Shown here one piece after another: positions 20,845 to 32,005 of a stretch of DNA of 64,000 nucleotides. Every line of letters starts with the position of its first letter. Positions within the stretch are counted from its first letter, which is position 1. This stretch comes from Iris pallida (Eukaryota > Streptophyta > Magnoliopsida > Asparagales > Iridaceae). The DNA lies in the NCBI GenBank assembly GCA_029216955.1, contig JANAVB010015600.1, positions 37,508,153 to 37,572,152 on the forward strand, in the 5' to 3' direction. A model generated the notes under the pieces. That model was not told the origin of the DNA and made no database searches. It saw only the letters and a program-made list of their open reading frames with translations. Position numbers and translations under genes: made by a program.

Positions 20845-23013
20845 AACAACGACGCAGGCCACGAGCAGGCCATTTACTATCTCAGCCGAATGATGGTCGG
20901 GCCCGAACACCGATACACCGCTGTGGAGAAAGAATGCCTCGCCCTGGTATTCGCCATTCAAAAGATGCGGCACTATGTCACGGGGCAAACCATACATGTG
21001 ATCTCACGAATCAACCCTCTCAGGGTCCTCATGACCAAACCAGGGGCACTCAGCTCCCGCTTCGCTACATGGGCGATATTGCTGTCCCCCTATCATATGA
21101 TCTTCGTCCCGCAGAAGGCTGTCAAAGGTCAAGCCCTGGCAGACTTTTTGGCGGCCCATCCAGGATCGGAATCATCCAGAATATACGAAGAAATCCCAGA
21201 TGAGGTCGCCGATTCAAATACAACCACCCACGATAACATATGGCGGATGTTCTTCGATGGCGCTTCAAGAACCGGACCCAAGGGAAACATCGTCGTCAGA
21301 GTCGGAGTAGTATTGGTCTCTCCTACCGGGCTAGTGATCAATCGCGCCTACTCTCTCACGGAACCCTGCTCTAACAATGTGGCCGAGTACAACGCTTTGG
21401 TCATTGTCCTCCAACTCGCAAGAGAACTGGGGGTAGAATACCTTGAAGCATACGGCGATTCGCAATTAATCATCAACCAGATTCGGGGGACGTACGAAGT
21501 CCGCCATGAAGACATGATCCCCTACCACCAAATAGCGATCAATATTATCTCATCATTCGAGGGATTCTTCATCGAACACGTCCCCAGACTCCAAAATATC
21601 GAAGCTGATGCCCTAGCAGGCCTGGCTGCTTCCCTATCAGTGCCAAACCACTCTCATCATTCGGTCGATGTAATCAGCCATGAGCTGGTCTGCCCCAAGA
21701 ACAACGTTCAAGCCATGGCGAGTTATTCTGCTCAGATGATCGACGAAGTGCCAGACTGGAGACAACCATTCATAGACTTCGTGGTCTACGACATCCTGCC
21801 CGAGAACCCGAAGGAGGCTACTTCTATCAGACGGCGTTCTCTTAGATTCTTCTACGATACAGAGACGAAAATGCTGTATCGCCGCTCCTACGACGGATTA
21901 CTACTTCGGTGCTTGTCGAACGCAGAAGCTAAAGTAGCCGTACGAGAGGCTCATGACGGTGTCTGCGGGGCCCATCAGCCTGGCCCTAAGCTGCAAGACC
22001 GCCTTCGCCGGATGGGCTACTACTGGCCTACGATGGTGGCTGATGCAATAGATTATGCCCAAAAATACAAGGCCTGCCAAGTCCACGTAGACTTTATTCA
22101 CCAACCATCCGAATTTCTACACCCGACAGTAGCGTCCTGGCCATTCGAAGCATGGGGAATGGATATCATTGGTCCAATCACCCCACCTTCCTCCCGAAGA
22201 CATCGCTTCATACTTGCGATCACTGATTACTTCTCAAAGTGGGCCGAAGCTGTCCCACTCGCCGAAGTCAAGACTTCGAACGTAATCAGCTTCCTGAAGT
22301 ACCACGTCATCTGCCGCTTTAGACTGCCCCGAAGGATCATCCATAATAATGGTCCGCAGTTTATAAGCCACGCATTCTACCGATTCTGCGACAAATACCG
22401 CATTCAGAATGTCGCTTCGACACCATACAACCCGGCAGCAAACGGGTTAGCAGAGGTATTCAATAAAACAATCATCAAACTCCTCAAGAAATTTGTCTCC
22501 TCCAACAAACGCGACTGGAACGAGAAGCTCGGCGAGTGCTTATCGGCTTATCGTACCACGGTTCGAACAGCCACCGGGAATACACCATTCTCTCTGGTGT
22601 ACGGGAGTGAGGCAGTTCTCCCATTAGAGACTCAGATTTCCTCACTCCGAGTCGCCCTCACTTATCAATTGACAACGGATGATAACTACCGACGTCGACT
22701 ACAAGAGTTAGAGGCCTTAGATGAAAAATGCCTCCTAGCTCAGCAAAGGATCGAATTATACCAAGCACGCATCTCAGGAGCCTTCAACAAAAAGGTCAAA
22801 GTCAGAACATTCCAAGTGGGCGATCTTGTTTTGGCAGTTAGGAGGCCAATGGTCATGACTCACAAGACCACCGACAAGTTCCAGCCAAAACGGGAAGACC
22901 CATTTATCATCGAGGCCGTGTTCTCCAATAGTGCTTATCGTCTCGCCAAGCAGAACGAAGACTTGCTCATGTTGCCCGTCAACAGCAAGTTCCTGAAGAA
23001 ATACTATGTTTAA
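20845..23013 (+). pseudogene. RNase H, archaeal-type RNase H and integrase of A
   Basis: The first RNase H ends in AVEKECLALVFAIQKMRHYV and the region to about 21180. A second, archaeal-type RNase H spans about 21240-21640, with FFDGASR, NNVAEYNALV, AYGDSQL and EADALA carrying the catalytic acids. This RT-RNaseH-aRNaseH-IN order is diagnostic of Tat elements. Integrase follows: zinc domain with H..H near 21950-21975 and KACQV, core with WGMDIIGP near 22157 and NGLAEVFNK near 22442, C-terminus ending KFLKKYYV. Two key positions are changed: the second core Asp is Asn (IIHNNGPQF, codon 22345), and the first zinc Cys is Tyr (codon 22066). B and C keep Asp and Cys. Confidence 0.92.
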
Positions 23014-23034
23014 ATAACATTTTCTAGAGTTTCG

Positions 23035-23880
23035 AGTTATGTGCCCGCTGGTACCACTGAACTCAACCCCCTAATTTTCTAACTTATCGAGTTACGTACC
23101 ATCTTGTACCGCTGAACTCATATCCCAAATTCCCAAGTCATGTACCTGCTGGTACCTCTGAACTTACACTTTGATTCCAACGTTCACAGATTTTCGAGTC
23201 ACGTACCCGCGTGTACCGCTGAACTCATGCCCTTCTTCCATAAAGATATCCCAAATTTCTAAGTCATGTACCTGCTGGTACCTCTGAACTTACACTTTGA
23301 TTCCAACATTCATGGATTGTCGAGTCATGTACCCGCTAGTACCAATGAACTCACCCCATAATTTTCCAGATCTTCGAGTCATGTATCCGCTGTACCACTG
23401 AACTCACCCTCATAGTTTTTCAGATTTTCGAGTCATGTACCCGCTGGTACCGCTGAACTCACACTCACCATTCTCCAGATTCTCGAGTCATGTACCCGAT
23501 GGTGCCTCTGAACTCACATTCCGGTCACTCTTTCAGGTAGAAAGTTATGTATGATCATACCTCTGAACTTTCTTCCCGAAGGAGATCCTCCCTCATGATC
23601 TAATACCCACACTCCCAGTACACAAAAAGGGTAATCGATCCACAAATTTCCAAGACGACCATGTCCTTATCACCTCTGAGTCATCCTATTTTTGCCAAAA
23701 ACAAATCACCCCTACATAGAATTTCCATGTCCTCATTACCTCTGAGTCAGTATGATTGGTTACTTTCTTTTTAAACTTGTTGTCCGTATCCAAAACCAGG
23801 GTACGATAGGGATGATGGGTCCACGCAAAATGTCCCAATAAGAGGATTATTACAAAGCAAAAGAGTGAAGCAAATATATA
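23035..23880 (+). repeat. Tandem-repeat tract of A
   Basis: About ten imperfect units of 55-62 bp carry CGAGTCATGTACCCGCTGGTACC.CTGAACTCA from 23035 to about 23580, then units with CCATGTCCTCATTACCTCTGAGTCA to about 23760. They are the reverse complement of the B and C tracts, as expected from orientation. No coding sequence lies between the pol stop (23013) and the antisense gene end (24014). Confidence 0.85.
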
Positions 23881-24013
23881 TATTCCATTCATTCAGAAAT
23901 TGGTTACATCCACACGATTGCAAGCAAGTCAAAAGAGTTCTTCATGAAGACAAGAAGAAAGGCGAAACAAAATAAAAGACTACAGACAAACATCCACGAG
24001 AAGCCCCTAAATC

Positions 24014-24613
24014 CTAGTTACAGGAGCGCATGTACCATTCCCTCAACCATCTCACATATGAAGGATACAAGTGAAGAGCATCCTCGTCCAGAATAGGAGA
24101 AACAGGGTTTCCAGCGCTGTCACCCTCAACAGTCTCGATATTTGGAGAGTTGCCGTTCCCCTCAGGCGCAGGTTCTTCTTTCTTCACTTCCTCCTTAACA
24201 GAGGAAGATCCCTGGCTGATGACAGGAGGCTGCGGCTCCTCTGACGTCGCAGTCTCAATATTCGGTGGAGATACTGCGAGAACCAAAGACGAAGAAAATA
24301 AAAACAGTCAGAAATATTCATGCAGCTCATTTTAGACAAGTCTCATGCGGCTCAGACATGGGTATATCCTCATACGGCTCAGTCATGGGACGCATATGCG
24401 GACCATGTAGTTTGAGGAGTTCACGTCAAAGTCGTGTACATGAAGCATGCAGTGAAGTAGGCTCTGCTAGGGTTTCAAATCGACTACCTAATCCTTACCT
24501 TCGAGGGCAATATGAACGTCAAGACGAACGGAGGGCACGACAGTCGAGGACGAAGCCGATTTCTTACTCCTCGCCACAGCCTTCTTTACAGCCTTAGAAG
24601 CCCTGGGTGCCAT
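24014..24613 (-). CDS. Antisense passenger gene of A (two exons, short acidic protein)
   Basis: Exon 1 is 24613-24499 on the minus strand (MAPRASKAVKKAVARSKKSA...), the intron 24498-24274 has GT..AG borders, and exon 2 is 24273-24014. The splice phase (one base carried over) equals that of B and C. The product of about 125 residues is basic at the N-terminus, rich in Glu, Pro and Ser in the middle, and ends PSYVRWLREWYMRSCN, very like B. The TATA box is at 24698-24706. The gene runs opposite to gag-pol and points toward the tandem repeats. The intron has ATGCGGC motifs at 24320, 24345, 24372 and 24396 (element sense strand). Function is unknown; conservation of frame and splice sites across copies argues it is a real gene. 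Confidence 0.75.
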
Positions 24614-24697
24614 TGTTGTCTGATGATCAGAGGAAGAAAATACGACAAAAATCTGAGTCAAAAATAGTCTAAGAGAGAAGACCGTCCAAATGCCCTT

Positions 24698-24706
24698 CTA
24701 TTTATA
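24698..24706 (-). promoter_or_regulatory. TATA box of the antisense gene in A
   Basis: TATAAATAG on the minus strand lies 85 bp upstream of the antisense ATG, matching the arrangement in B and C. The region from here to the PPT (24707-25039) contains scattered ATGCGGC motifs and no gene. Confidence 0.65.
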
Positions 24707-25039
24707 GACAGAGAACTGTGGACCGACGCCTCGTACAAACGCGATCAACTCTTCGGTTATTGAGCCAAACCAGCCATTTAAAGACTGAGCTCTTGGGATC
24801 CTGTCCCAAAAAGATCCACACGCATGGCATAATGACGTGGCAAAGAGCTTATGCGGTTCAAATGGCCATGCGGCTGATAGCAACTATGCGACTCAGATGG
24901 TCAGGAAGCAGAAATCTCTATACGGCTGGGCCATCCATGCGGCTGAGATACCCCTATGGCAGAACTTTCCATGCGACTAAGATATCCATGCACTCCAGCC
25001 ATACTTCTTATTCAAAGTATTTCAATTTTGCAAATTGAA

Positions 25040-25056
25040 AACTTTGAAGGGGGTCC
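25040..25056 (+). other. Polypurine tract of A
   Basis: ACTTTGAAGGGGGTCC directly precedes the 3' LTR start TGTAGAAGC. The same tract precedes the 3' LTRs of C and, mutated, B. Confidence 0.85.
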
Positions 25057-26398
25057 TGTAGAAGCATGGAAAATACTAGAGAAAGACCCATGCGGCTCAA
25101 AAAACGTATGCGGCTCAGGGAGTCATGCGGCATAAGGAGCTATGCGGCCGGAGGCATTCCATGCGGCTCAGAAGACATGTGGCATGACAGTGCTCCCCTT
25201 CGATCCATGTTGCATTAATTGCTTTGACGGCTGACCCCTCTGAAAAGTTGACAGACCTGACACCAAAGCAGGTAATTATGACTCTGTCATGATGATGAAT
25301 CTCTAGGGAAGAGAAAGAAATCTCTAACACGATCCCCCGAGAGCAACAAAATGCCACGTGGCCCTGCCACGTGGGTGTGCTTATGCGGCTCGAGGTGAAG
25401 ACTTCCCATGTGGTTCAGAGTGAAGCTGTTCCATGCGGCTCGAGTGGAATCATCCCTATGCGGCTCAAGAAGATCATGCCCATGCGGCTCAAGCAGACAC
25501 ACCATTATGCGGTCCATGCGGCTCATCATATGGTTCAGAAGTCTGAAGGAGGGGGCCACTGCCCAGACAGCCCTGACACGTGTCCCAAGTCTTATGTGGC
25601 CCAAAATTCATGTGGCCCAAATCTCTTGCGGCCCAATCTGCATGCGGTTCCAGTCTCACCATTGGCTCTCAGGACATGTGTCCTCAGTCGATCAATCTCC
25701 CAGATTTATGGCAATCCAAGATCGGGTCGAATCCCAATAATCTGGGGCATGTGGCAGGAGAATAAATTTGATTTATTCGCAGATATTAGAGAATCATTAT
25801 AAGGAAGATTTATGCCAATCAGCATTAATTGCTAATAGGGATTTGGTGTAATCTACCCTTAATGGTTCTGATTCGTCACAATCAGAAACGAATGGCCTGG
25901 ATTGATCAATCCCCAGGCCGCCGCCATCTCCCAGAGCTAATCATTGGCAACCCTAGTGATCACATCCCACTATTATAAATAGCAAGGTGCCATTCCCTTG
26001 TAAGATATAGAGAGATATACAAAAAAAAAGAAAAAAACCAGAGAAGAATACGTATACACAGAGAGACTTCCCCCATAGTCAGAGAGAGAATATACACAGA
26101 GAGAGAGAAGCCAGGAGAGCAATCAGAGAGAGAGCAAGAAGGCATTTCTTCGTCAACGACCAAGCAGATCTTCCCCGAGTCAAGGCCGCGTACCGATCGT
26201 CCAATGAGTAAGGCAGAGCGGCCGTCGCTTTCCCGAGCCTCTATCGTCACCCCCCAGAATCTAAAATAAACAATCGTACTTAGACTGCTATACCTAGGTT
26301 TTCGTCCCTAGGCTTTCTTTGTACGAGCGAGTTTGTATTGTGAGTCTAAGTTCAGTCCTCCGATAATTGTTCTGTACTTTTACAATCAATGGCAAACA
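25057..26398 (+). repeat. 3' LTR of A
   Basis: It matches the 5' LTR at about 97% by eye. It keeps the consensus TATA box (TATAAATAG, 25974) and the G-box pair. It ends ATGGCAAACA, so an ATG sits in the last 10 bp and could open translation into the flanking DNA. TSD CCATT follows. Confidence 0.93.
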
Positions 26399-26403
26399 CC
26401 ATT

Positions 26404-29400
26404 TTGGCTGGAATTTGCAGGCGGTTTTGTGAGTCATGACCAACGGCCTCCGAACTGCCAGAACGAGATCGCCCACTTGGAATATTTTATTTTAACCTTC
26501 TTGTTGAAGGCACCGGAGATGCGTGCTTGGTAAAGCTCGATTCACTGCTGAGCCAAGAGGCACTTTTCATCTAAGGCCTCCAACTCTTGTAACCGGCGAT
26601 GATAGTTATCATCTGTCGTCAATTGGTAAGTAAGAGCAACGCGGAGTGAGGGTATTTGAGTCTCCAATGGGAGAACTGCCTCACTTCCGTACACCAGAGA
26701 GAATGGTGTGTTCCCTGTGGCTGTTCGGACTGTGGTACGGTATGCCCATAAGCATTTACCAAGCTTCTCGTTCCAGTCGTATTTGTTGGATGATACGAAC
26801 TTCTTGAGAAATTTGATGATTGTTTGTTGAATGCTTCTGCCAACCCATTCGCTGTTGTGTTGTATGGCATTGAAGCAATATTCTGAATGCGATGCTTGTC
26901 GCAGAACCGATAGAAGGCGTGGCTTGCGAACTGCGGACCATTATCGTAGATGATCCTTTGGGGCAGTCCAAAGCGATAGATAACGTGATGCTTGAGGAAG
27001 CTGATCACGTTTGAAGTCTTTACTTCTGCAAGCGGAACAGCTTCCGCCCATTTGGAGAAGTAATTTGTGATGGCAAGTATGAAGCGATGTCCTCGAGAAG
27101 AAGGTGGAGCGATCAAACCGATGATATCCATTCCCCATTCTTCGAATGGCCAGGACGCCACTGTCGGATGTAGAAATTTGGATGGCTGGTAGATGAGGTC
27201 CACGTGGATTTGGCAGGCTTTACACTTTCTTGCATAGTCTATCCCATCTGCTACCATCGTAGGCCAGTAGTAGCCCATTCGGCGAAGACGATCTTGCAAT
27301 TTTGGGCCAGGCTGATGGACCCCACAGACACCGTCATGAGCTTCACGTACGGCTTCTTTGGCTTCTGCGTTTGACAGACATCGAAGCAATAATCCATCGT
27401 AGGATCGGCGATACAGCATTTTCGTCTCTGTATCGTAGAAGAATCTAAGAGAACGCCTTCTGATAGAGGTGGCTTCCTTTGGCTCCTCCGACAGAATATC
27501 GTAGACTACGAAGTCAATGAATGATTGTCTCCAGTCTTGTGCTTTCTCGATCGTCTGAGCGGAATAACTCGCCACGAATCGAACATTGTTCTTGGGACAG
27601 ACCAGTTCATAGCCTATCACATCCACCAATTGATGAGCATAGTTCAGAACTGCTAGGGAAGTGGCAAGGCCAGCTAAGGCATCGACTTCGATATTTTAGA
27701 GTCTGGGGACGTGTTCGATGAAGAACCCTTCAAATGATGAGATGATGTTGATCACTATTTGGTGATAGGGAATCATGTCTTCATGGCGAACTTCGTATGA
27801 ACCCCGGATCTGATTGACGATTAACTGTGAATTGCCGTATGCTTCAAGATATTCTACCCTCAGCTCTCTTGCAAGTTGGAGACCAATGACTAAAGCGTTG
27901 TACTCGGCCACATTGTTAGAGCAGGGTTCTGTGAGGGAGTAAGCGCGATTGATCACCAATCCGGAAGGAGCACCACCCCGACTCCGACGACGATGTTACC
28001 CTTAGGTCCGGTCCTTGAGGCGTCGTCGAAGAACATTCACCATATATCATCGTGAGAGGTTGCATGCGAGTCGGCGACCTCATCTGGGATGTTTTCGTAT
28101 ATTCTGGCCGACTCCAGACCTGGGTGGACTGCTAAAAAGTCTGTCAGAGCTTGACCTTTAACAGCCTTTTGTATGACGAAGATCATATGGTAGGGGGACA
28201 GTAATATTGCCTATGTAGCGAGGTGAGAGCTGAATGCCCCTGGTTTAGTCATGAGGACCCTGAGGGGGTTGATTCGTGATATCACATGTATGGTTTGTCC
28301 CATGACATAGTGCCGCATCTTTTGAATGACGAACACCAGGGCGAGGCATTCCTTCTCTACGGCGGTATATCGGTGCTCTGGCCCGATCATCATTCGGCTT
28401 AGGTAATATATTGCTTGCTCGTGGCCTACATCGTTGTTTTGTGCTAGCAGAGCGCCGAGGGAATGCTCCATTGCTCATACATAGAGCAGGAACGGTTTTT
28501 CAGCAATCGGGGCCACCAGGACTGGAGGGTTCGACAAATATTCTTTGATGCTATCGAAGGCACGCTGGCATTCTTTATCCCATACGAATGAGACGCCCTT
28601 CTTCATGAGGTGGATGAATGGCTGACATCGCTCGGAGAGGATGGAAATGAATATCCTGATGTAAGCTAACCTCCCTTGAAGGCCTCGGAGTTCTCGGAGA
28701 TTTCTTGGGGGACCCATCTCCATGATTGCCTTTGTCTTCTCTGGGTCTACGTGGATACCCTGGGAGGTGATGATGAAACCCAAGAACTTCTCGCTGGATA
28801 CGCCTAGGAAGGATTTCGTAGGGTTTATTTTTAAATTGTGCGCTCGTATTAGGTCGAACACAGTCCTTAGATCATGCAGATGATCTTTCTTAGAGCGGCT
28901 TTTGACGGCAATGTCGTCAACATAGCACTCCATGGTCTTGCGCAAGTGATCCCTGAAGATGATGCTCATAGCTCTATGATAGGTGGCGCCAGCGTTCTTT
29001 AAACCGAAAGGCATGACTGTGTAGCAGAACGTGCCTATTGGTGTTCGAAACGATGTATGCTTTTCGTCGTCGGGAGACATCTTAATTTGGTTGTACCCCG
29101 AGAAGCCATCCATGAACGACATACTTTCGAAGCCGCAGGTGTTGTCAATCATGATGTCTGTGATAGGGAGGGGGAACTCAACTTTGGGGCACGCCTCGTT
29201 CAGATTACGGAAGTCAATGCAGATTCGAATCTTTCCATTCTTCTTGAGGACCGATACTATGTTGGCGACCCAGTCTGGATGTTGCTCTTCACGAATGAAG
29301 TCGCTGGCTATTATTTTGTTAACTTTGACTTCGATTGCATCCATGATGCCTGGGCGGAAGCGTCGTTGTTGTTGTTTGACTGGCTTTGCATCTGGCCGAA

Positions 29401-29589
29401 TGTTGAGTTTGTGAAGAGCAATATCGGGATTTAACCCTGGCACGTCCTTATAGTTCCAGGTGAACACATTAATATATTCTTTGACGAGTTCCTGTAGTGA
29501 TTCTCGCTCTTCGTCTGTCAGGCTTTTACTAACGAAGATTGGTTTTGGAGAAGAGTCGCTGCCTAGATCCACTTACATGAACTCATCTT
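26404..29589 (-). pseudogene. Pol of B, RT to integrase segment
   Basis: Read from right to left: linker DLGSDSSPKPIFVSKSL at 29572, RT with an intact YVDDIAVKS box near 28920, first RNase H (near 28480-28150), archaeal-type RNase H (NNVAEYNALVIGLQLAREL near 27900), and integrase with WGMDIIGL, the intact IIYDNGPQF and NGLAEAFNK (27130-26830). An integrase frameshift lies near 26815 (reading changes after LAEAFNK), and several stops occur, for example near 28473 and 27697. The left junction at 26403 is the insertion point of A, with pol finishing at 12892-13016. The right junction at 29589 is the insertion point of C, with pol continuing at 48726. Confidence 0.9.
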
Positions 29590-30923
29590 TGTTTGCCATT
29601 GATTATAAAAGTACAGAACAGTTTTATGGGAGGACTGAACTTAGACTCACAATACAAACTCGCTTGTACAAAGAAAGCCTAGGGATGAAAACCTAGGTAC
29701 AGCAATCTAAGTACAATTGTTTATTTTAGATTCTGGGGGGTGACAATAGAGGCTCGGGAAAGCGACGGCAGCTCTGCCTTACTCCTTGGACGATCGGTGT
29801 GCAGCCTTGGCTCTAGAAGATTTGCTCAACGTTGAAGAAATGCTCTCTTTGCTCTCTCTCTCTGCTCTTCTCTCCAAGTACTCTGCTGCTCTCTCTGATC
29901 TCAAAAAGTGCCCCTGTGTGTGCCTCTCTCTGTATGAGCGTATCTCTTTGTATCTCTTCTCTTTTTGCAAGGGAATGGCACCCTGCTATTTATAGGAATG
30001 GGGTATGATCATTAGGGTTGCAAATGATTGCTTCTAGGAGATGGCGGCGGCCTGTGGATTGGTCAATCTAGGCCATTAGTTTTGATTGTGATGAATCTGG
30101 ACCATTAAGTATAGATTACACCAAATCTCATCAGCAATTAATACTGATTAGAATAAATCTTCCTCATAATGATCTTCTGATGTCTGCGAATAAATTTGAT
30201 TTATTCTCCTGCCACGTGTCCCAGATTATTGAGATTTGACCCAATCTATAATTTCAATAAATCTGGAAGATTGATCGGCTTAGGACACGTGTCCTAGGAG
30301 CCACTGGGAGAGATCTGAACCGCATGAATATTGAGCCGCATAAGGTTTGGGCCGCATAAAGTTTGGGCCACGTGTCAGGGCTGCTCGGATAATGGTCACC
30401 CCTCGAACCTTCGAACCGCATGGAGATGATCATTGCGAGCCGCATATAGATGCATCTGCCTGAGCCGCATGGAAATGATCCTCTTGAGCCGTATGGGAAG
30501 GCCTCAGCTTGCCGCATGAGACTGTTTCGGCCTGAGCCGCATAGGACGGTTTTATTTTGAACCGCATGGAAAGTCTTCGCTCGAGCCGCATATGAACGTC
30601 CACGTGGCAAAGCCACGTGGCACTTTATAGATCTCGGGGGATTGTGTCAGAGATCTCTTTCTTTTCCCTAAAAGTCTGTCATTATGACAGAGTCATAATT
30701 CCTTCCTCGTGTCAGGGCTGTCACTTTTTCAGAGTTGTCAGCCGTCAAAGTAATTAATGCAGCATGGGTTGGAGGGGAGGACTGTTATACCACGTGTCTT
30801 CTGAGCCGCATGGAACATTTCAGACCGTATAGTTCCTGAGTCGTATAGTCTTTCTGTGCCGCATGGGCTGTTTGAGCTGCATGGGGTTCCATGGCCGCAT
30901 GGGTCATTTTCCATGCTTCTACA
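29590..30923 (-). repeat. 3' LTR of C
   Basis: 1334 bp, sense start TGTAGAAGCATGG at 30923 and end GGCAAACA at 29590. It has a TATA box (TATAAATAG, near 29987-29995, minus strand), two G-boxes 13 bp apart (30601 and 30614), and many GCCGCAT motifs between 30300 and 30910. Confidence 0.93.
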
Positions 30924-30940
30924 AGACCCCCTTCAAAGTT
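30924..30940 (-). other. Polypurine tract of C
   Basis: AACTTTGAAGGGGGTCT on the minus strand abuts the LTR start. It is identical in core to that of A. Confidence 0.85.
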
Positions 30941-31284
30941 TTCAATTTGCAAAATTGAAATACTTTGAATAAGAAGCATGGTCGTATTTTTTTGGCCGCA
31001 TATGCCGCCCTTGTCGCATGAGTGTTTAAGCCGCATAGATAGGTCGGTCGCATGAATTGACTCAGCCGTACAGATAGTTCAGCCGCATAGAACTTTCGGC
31101 CACATCATCGTTGCCACGTATGGCAATCCTTTGCATTAAATGCTGTTTAATTTGCTATCAGCTTTAAAGGCCACTTTTTGGTACGGGATCTGAGGAGCTT
31201 GGCCTCCATTTTTGGCGGCTCATTCTGATAACCGAAGAGTCGGTCTTCGTGTATGCACGGGGATCGAAACGCTTCACTTTTGTT

Positions 31285-31295
31285 TATAAATATAG
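31285..31295 (+). promoter_or_regulatory. TATA box of the PMD passenger gene in C
   Basis: TATAAATATAG lies 105 bp upstream of the ATG at 31390. The stretch 30941-31284 between PPT and TATA holds GCCGCAT-type motifs and no gene. Confidence 0.65.
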
Positions 31296-31597
31296 ATGAG
31301 TATACTCGGGGGAATTCTTTACTTTCTCCTTCGTCCCACTATTGCTGTCTTGTCTTTCTTTCCTCATTTCCCTTCTCCGATCATTGGCCATGGCCCCCAA
31401 ATCCTCTAAGTTTTCTTCTGCCGCCGCGAAGGACAAGAAGGCGGCTTCTTCGTCAGCTGTTGTGCCCGCAGTGCACCCTGATATCCGTCCTGCCCTTAAT
31501 GGTAAGGGTTGTATTTGGATTATTTTTGAATCCTAAGCTTTTATGGCTCTGTTGTATATTTATGCACAAGCCTTCACCCAAGTTCGAGCATGATAGA

Positions 31598-32005
31598 GCC
31601 GCATATACTGCGTTACCCTCTCATATCCGAACCGCATAGACGATGCCTCATATTTGGACCGTATAAGAAGGATTTGAGTTTCTGGATATAAACCGTATGG
31701 GGTCTCCCTTGAACGGAACCGCATAAGCTTCTGACATACTGATCCGCATAGCATGTTGCCTGAACTTTTCGGTTTAGAACCGCATATGTCCCATTGATCC
31801 GCATGAGCCATTGAACCAATATTATTTAGAATTCCCGATTTCCTTGGGCCGCATGAGGCTGTGTTGGCCGGGCCTCATAAACTCTCTTGGGGCTGTGTCA
31901 TCTGGAACTCAATCGAATTTGAGCCGCATAGGGCTTCATTTGATCTGAGCCGTATAGGCTCGCAAGAACTGAGCCGCATAGGGCTTCATTTGATCTGAGC
32001 CGCAT
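31598..32005 (+). repeat. GCCGCAT motifs in intron 1 of the PMD gene
   Basis: At least a dozen (G/A/T)CCG(C/T)AT copies occur, starting at 31598, 31631, 31658, 31692, 31718, 31743, 31779, 31798, 31848, 31923, 31949, 31973 and 31999. Spacing is less strict than in the LTRs, but many steps are 24-27 bp. The last part is a 50-bp direct duplication (GGGCTTCATTTGATCTGAGC). Confidence 0.85.

Larger units (their letters stand above)
13017..26398 (+). mobile_element. A: complete Tat-lineage LTR retrotransposon (13.4 kb)
   Basis: LTRs lie at 13017-14357 and 25057-26398 (1341 and 1342 bp), both TGTAGAAGCATGG...GGCAAACA. The TSD CCATT is at 13012-13016 and 26399-26403, inside the integrase end of B. 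Order: 5' LTR, PBS, gag, PR, RT, RNase H, archaeal-type RNase H, integrase, tandem repeats, antisense gene on the minus strand, PPT, 3' LTR. The second RNase H between RT-RNase H and integrase marks the Tat lineage. I count roughly 35 differences between the LTRs by eye (about 2.6%). Stops, one frameshift and catalytic substitutions make it non-autonomous now. Confidence 0.95.

Noticed and set aside
24265..25038. Plus-strand ORFs (24265-24597, 24718-25038)
   Set aside because: They are shadows opposite the antisense gene and its promoter region, with no homologue in the equivalent places of B or C.
29779..29995. Complementary ORFs near the LTR TATA of C
   Set aside because: This is the CT-rich transcribed leader of the LTR. 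The ORFs overlap on both strands and change frame in the other LTR.
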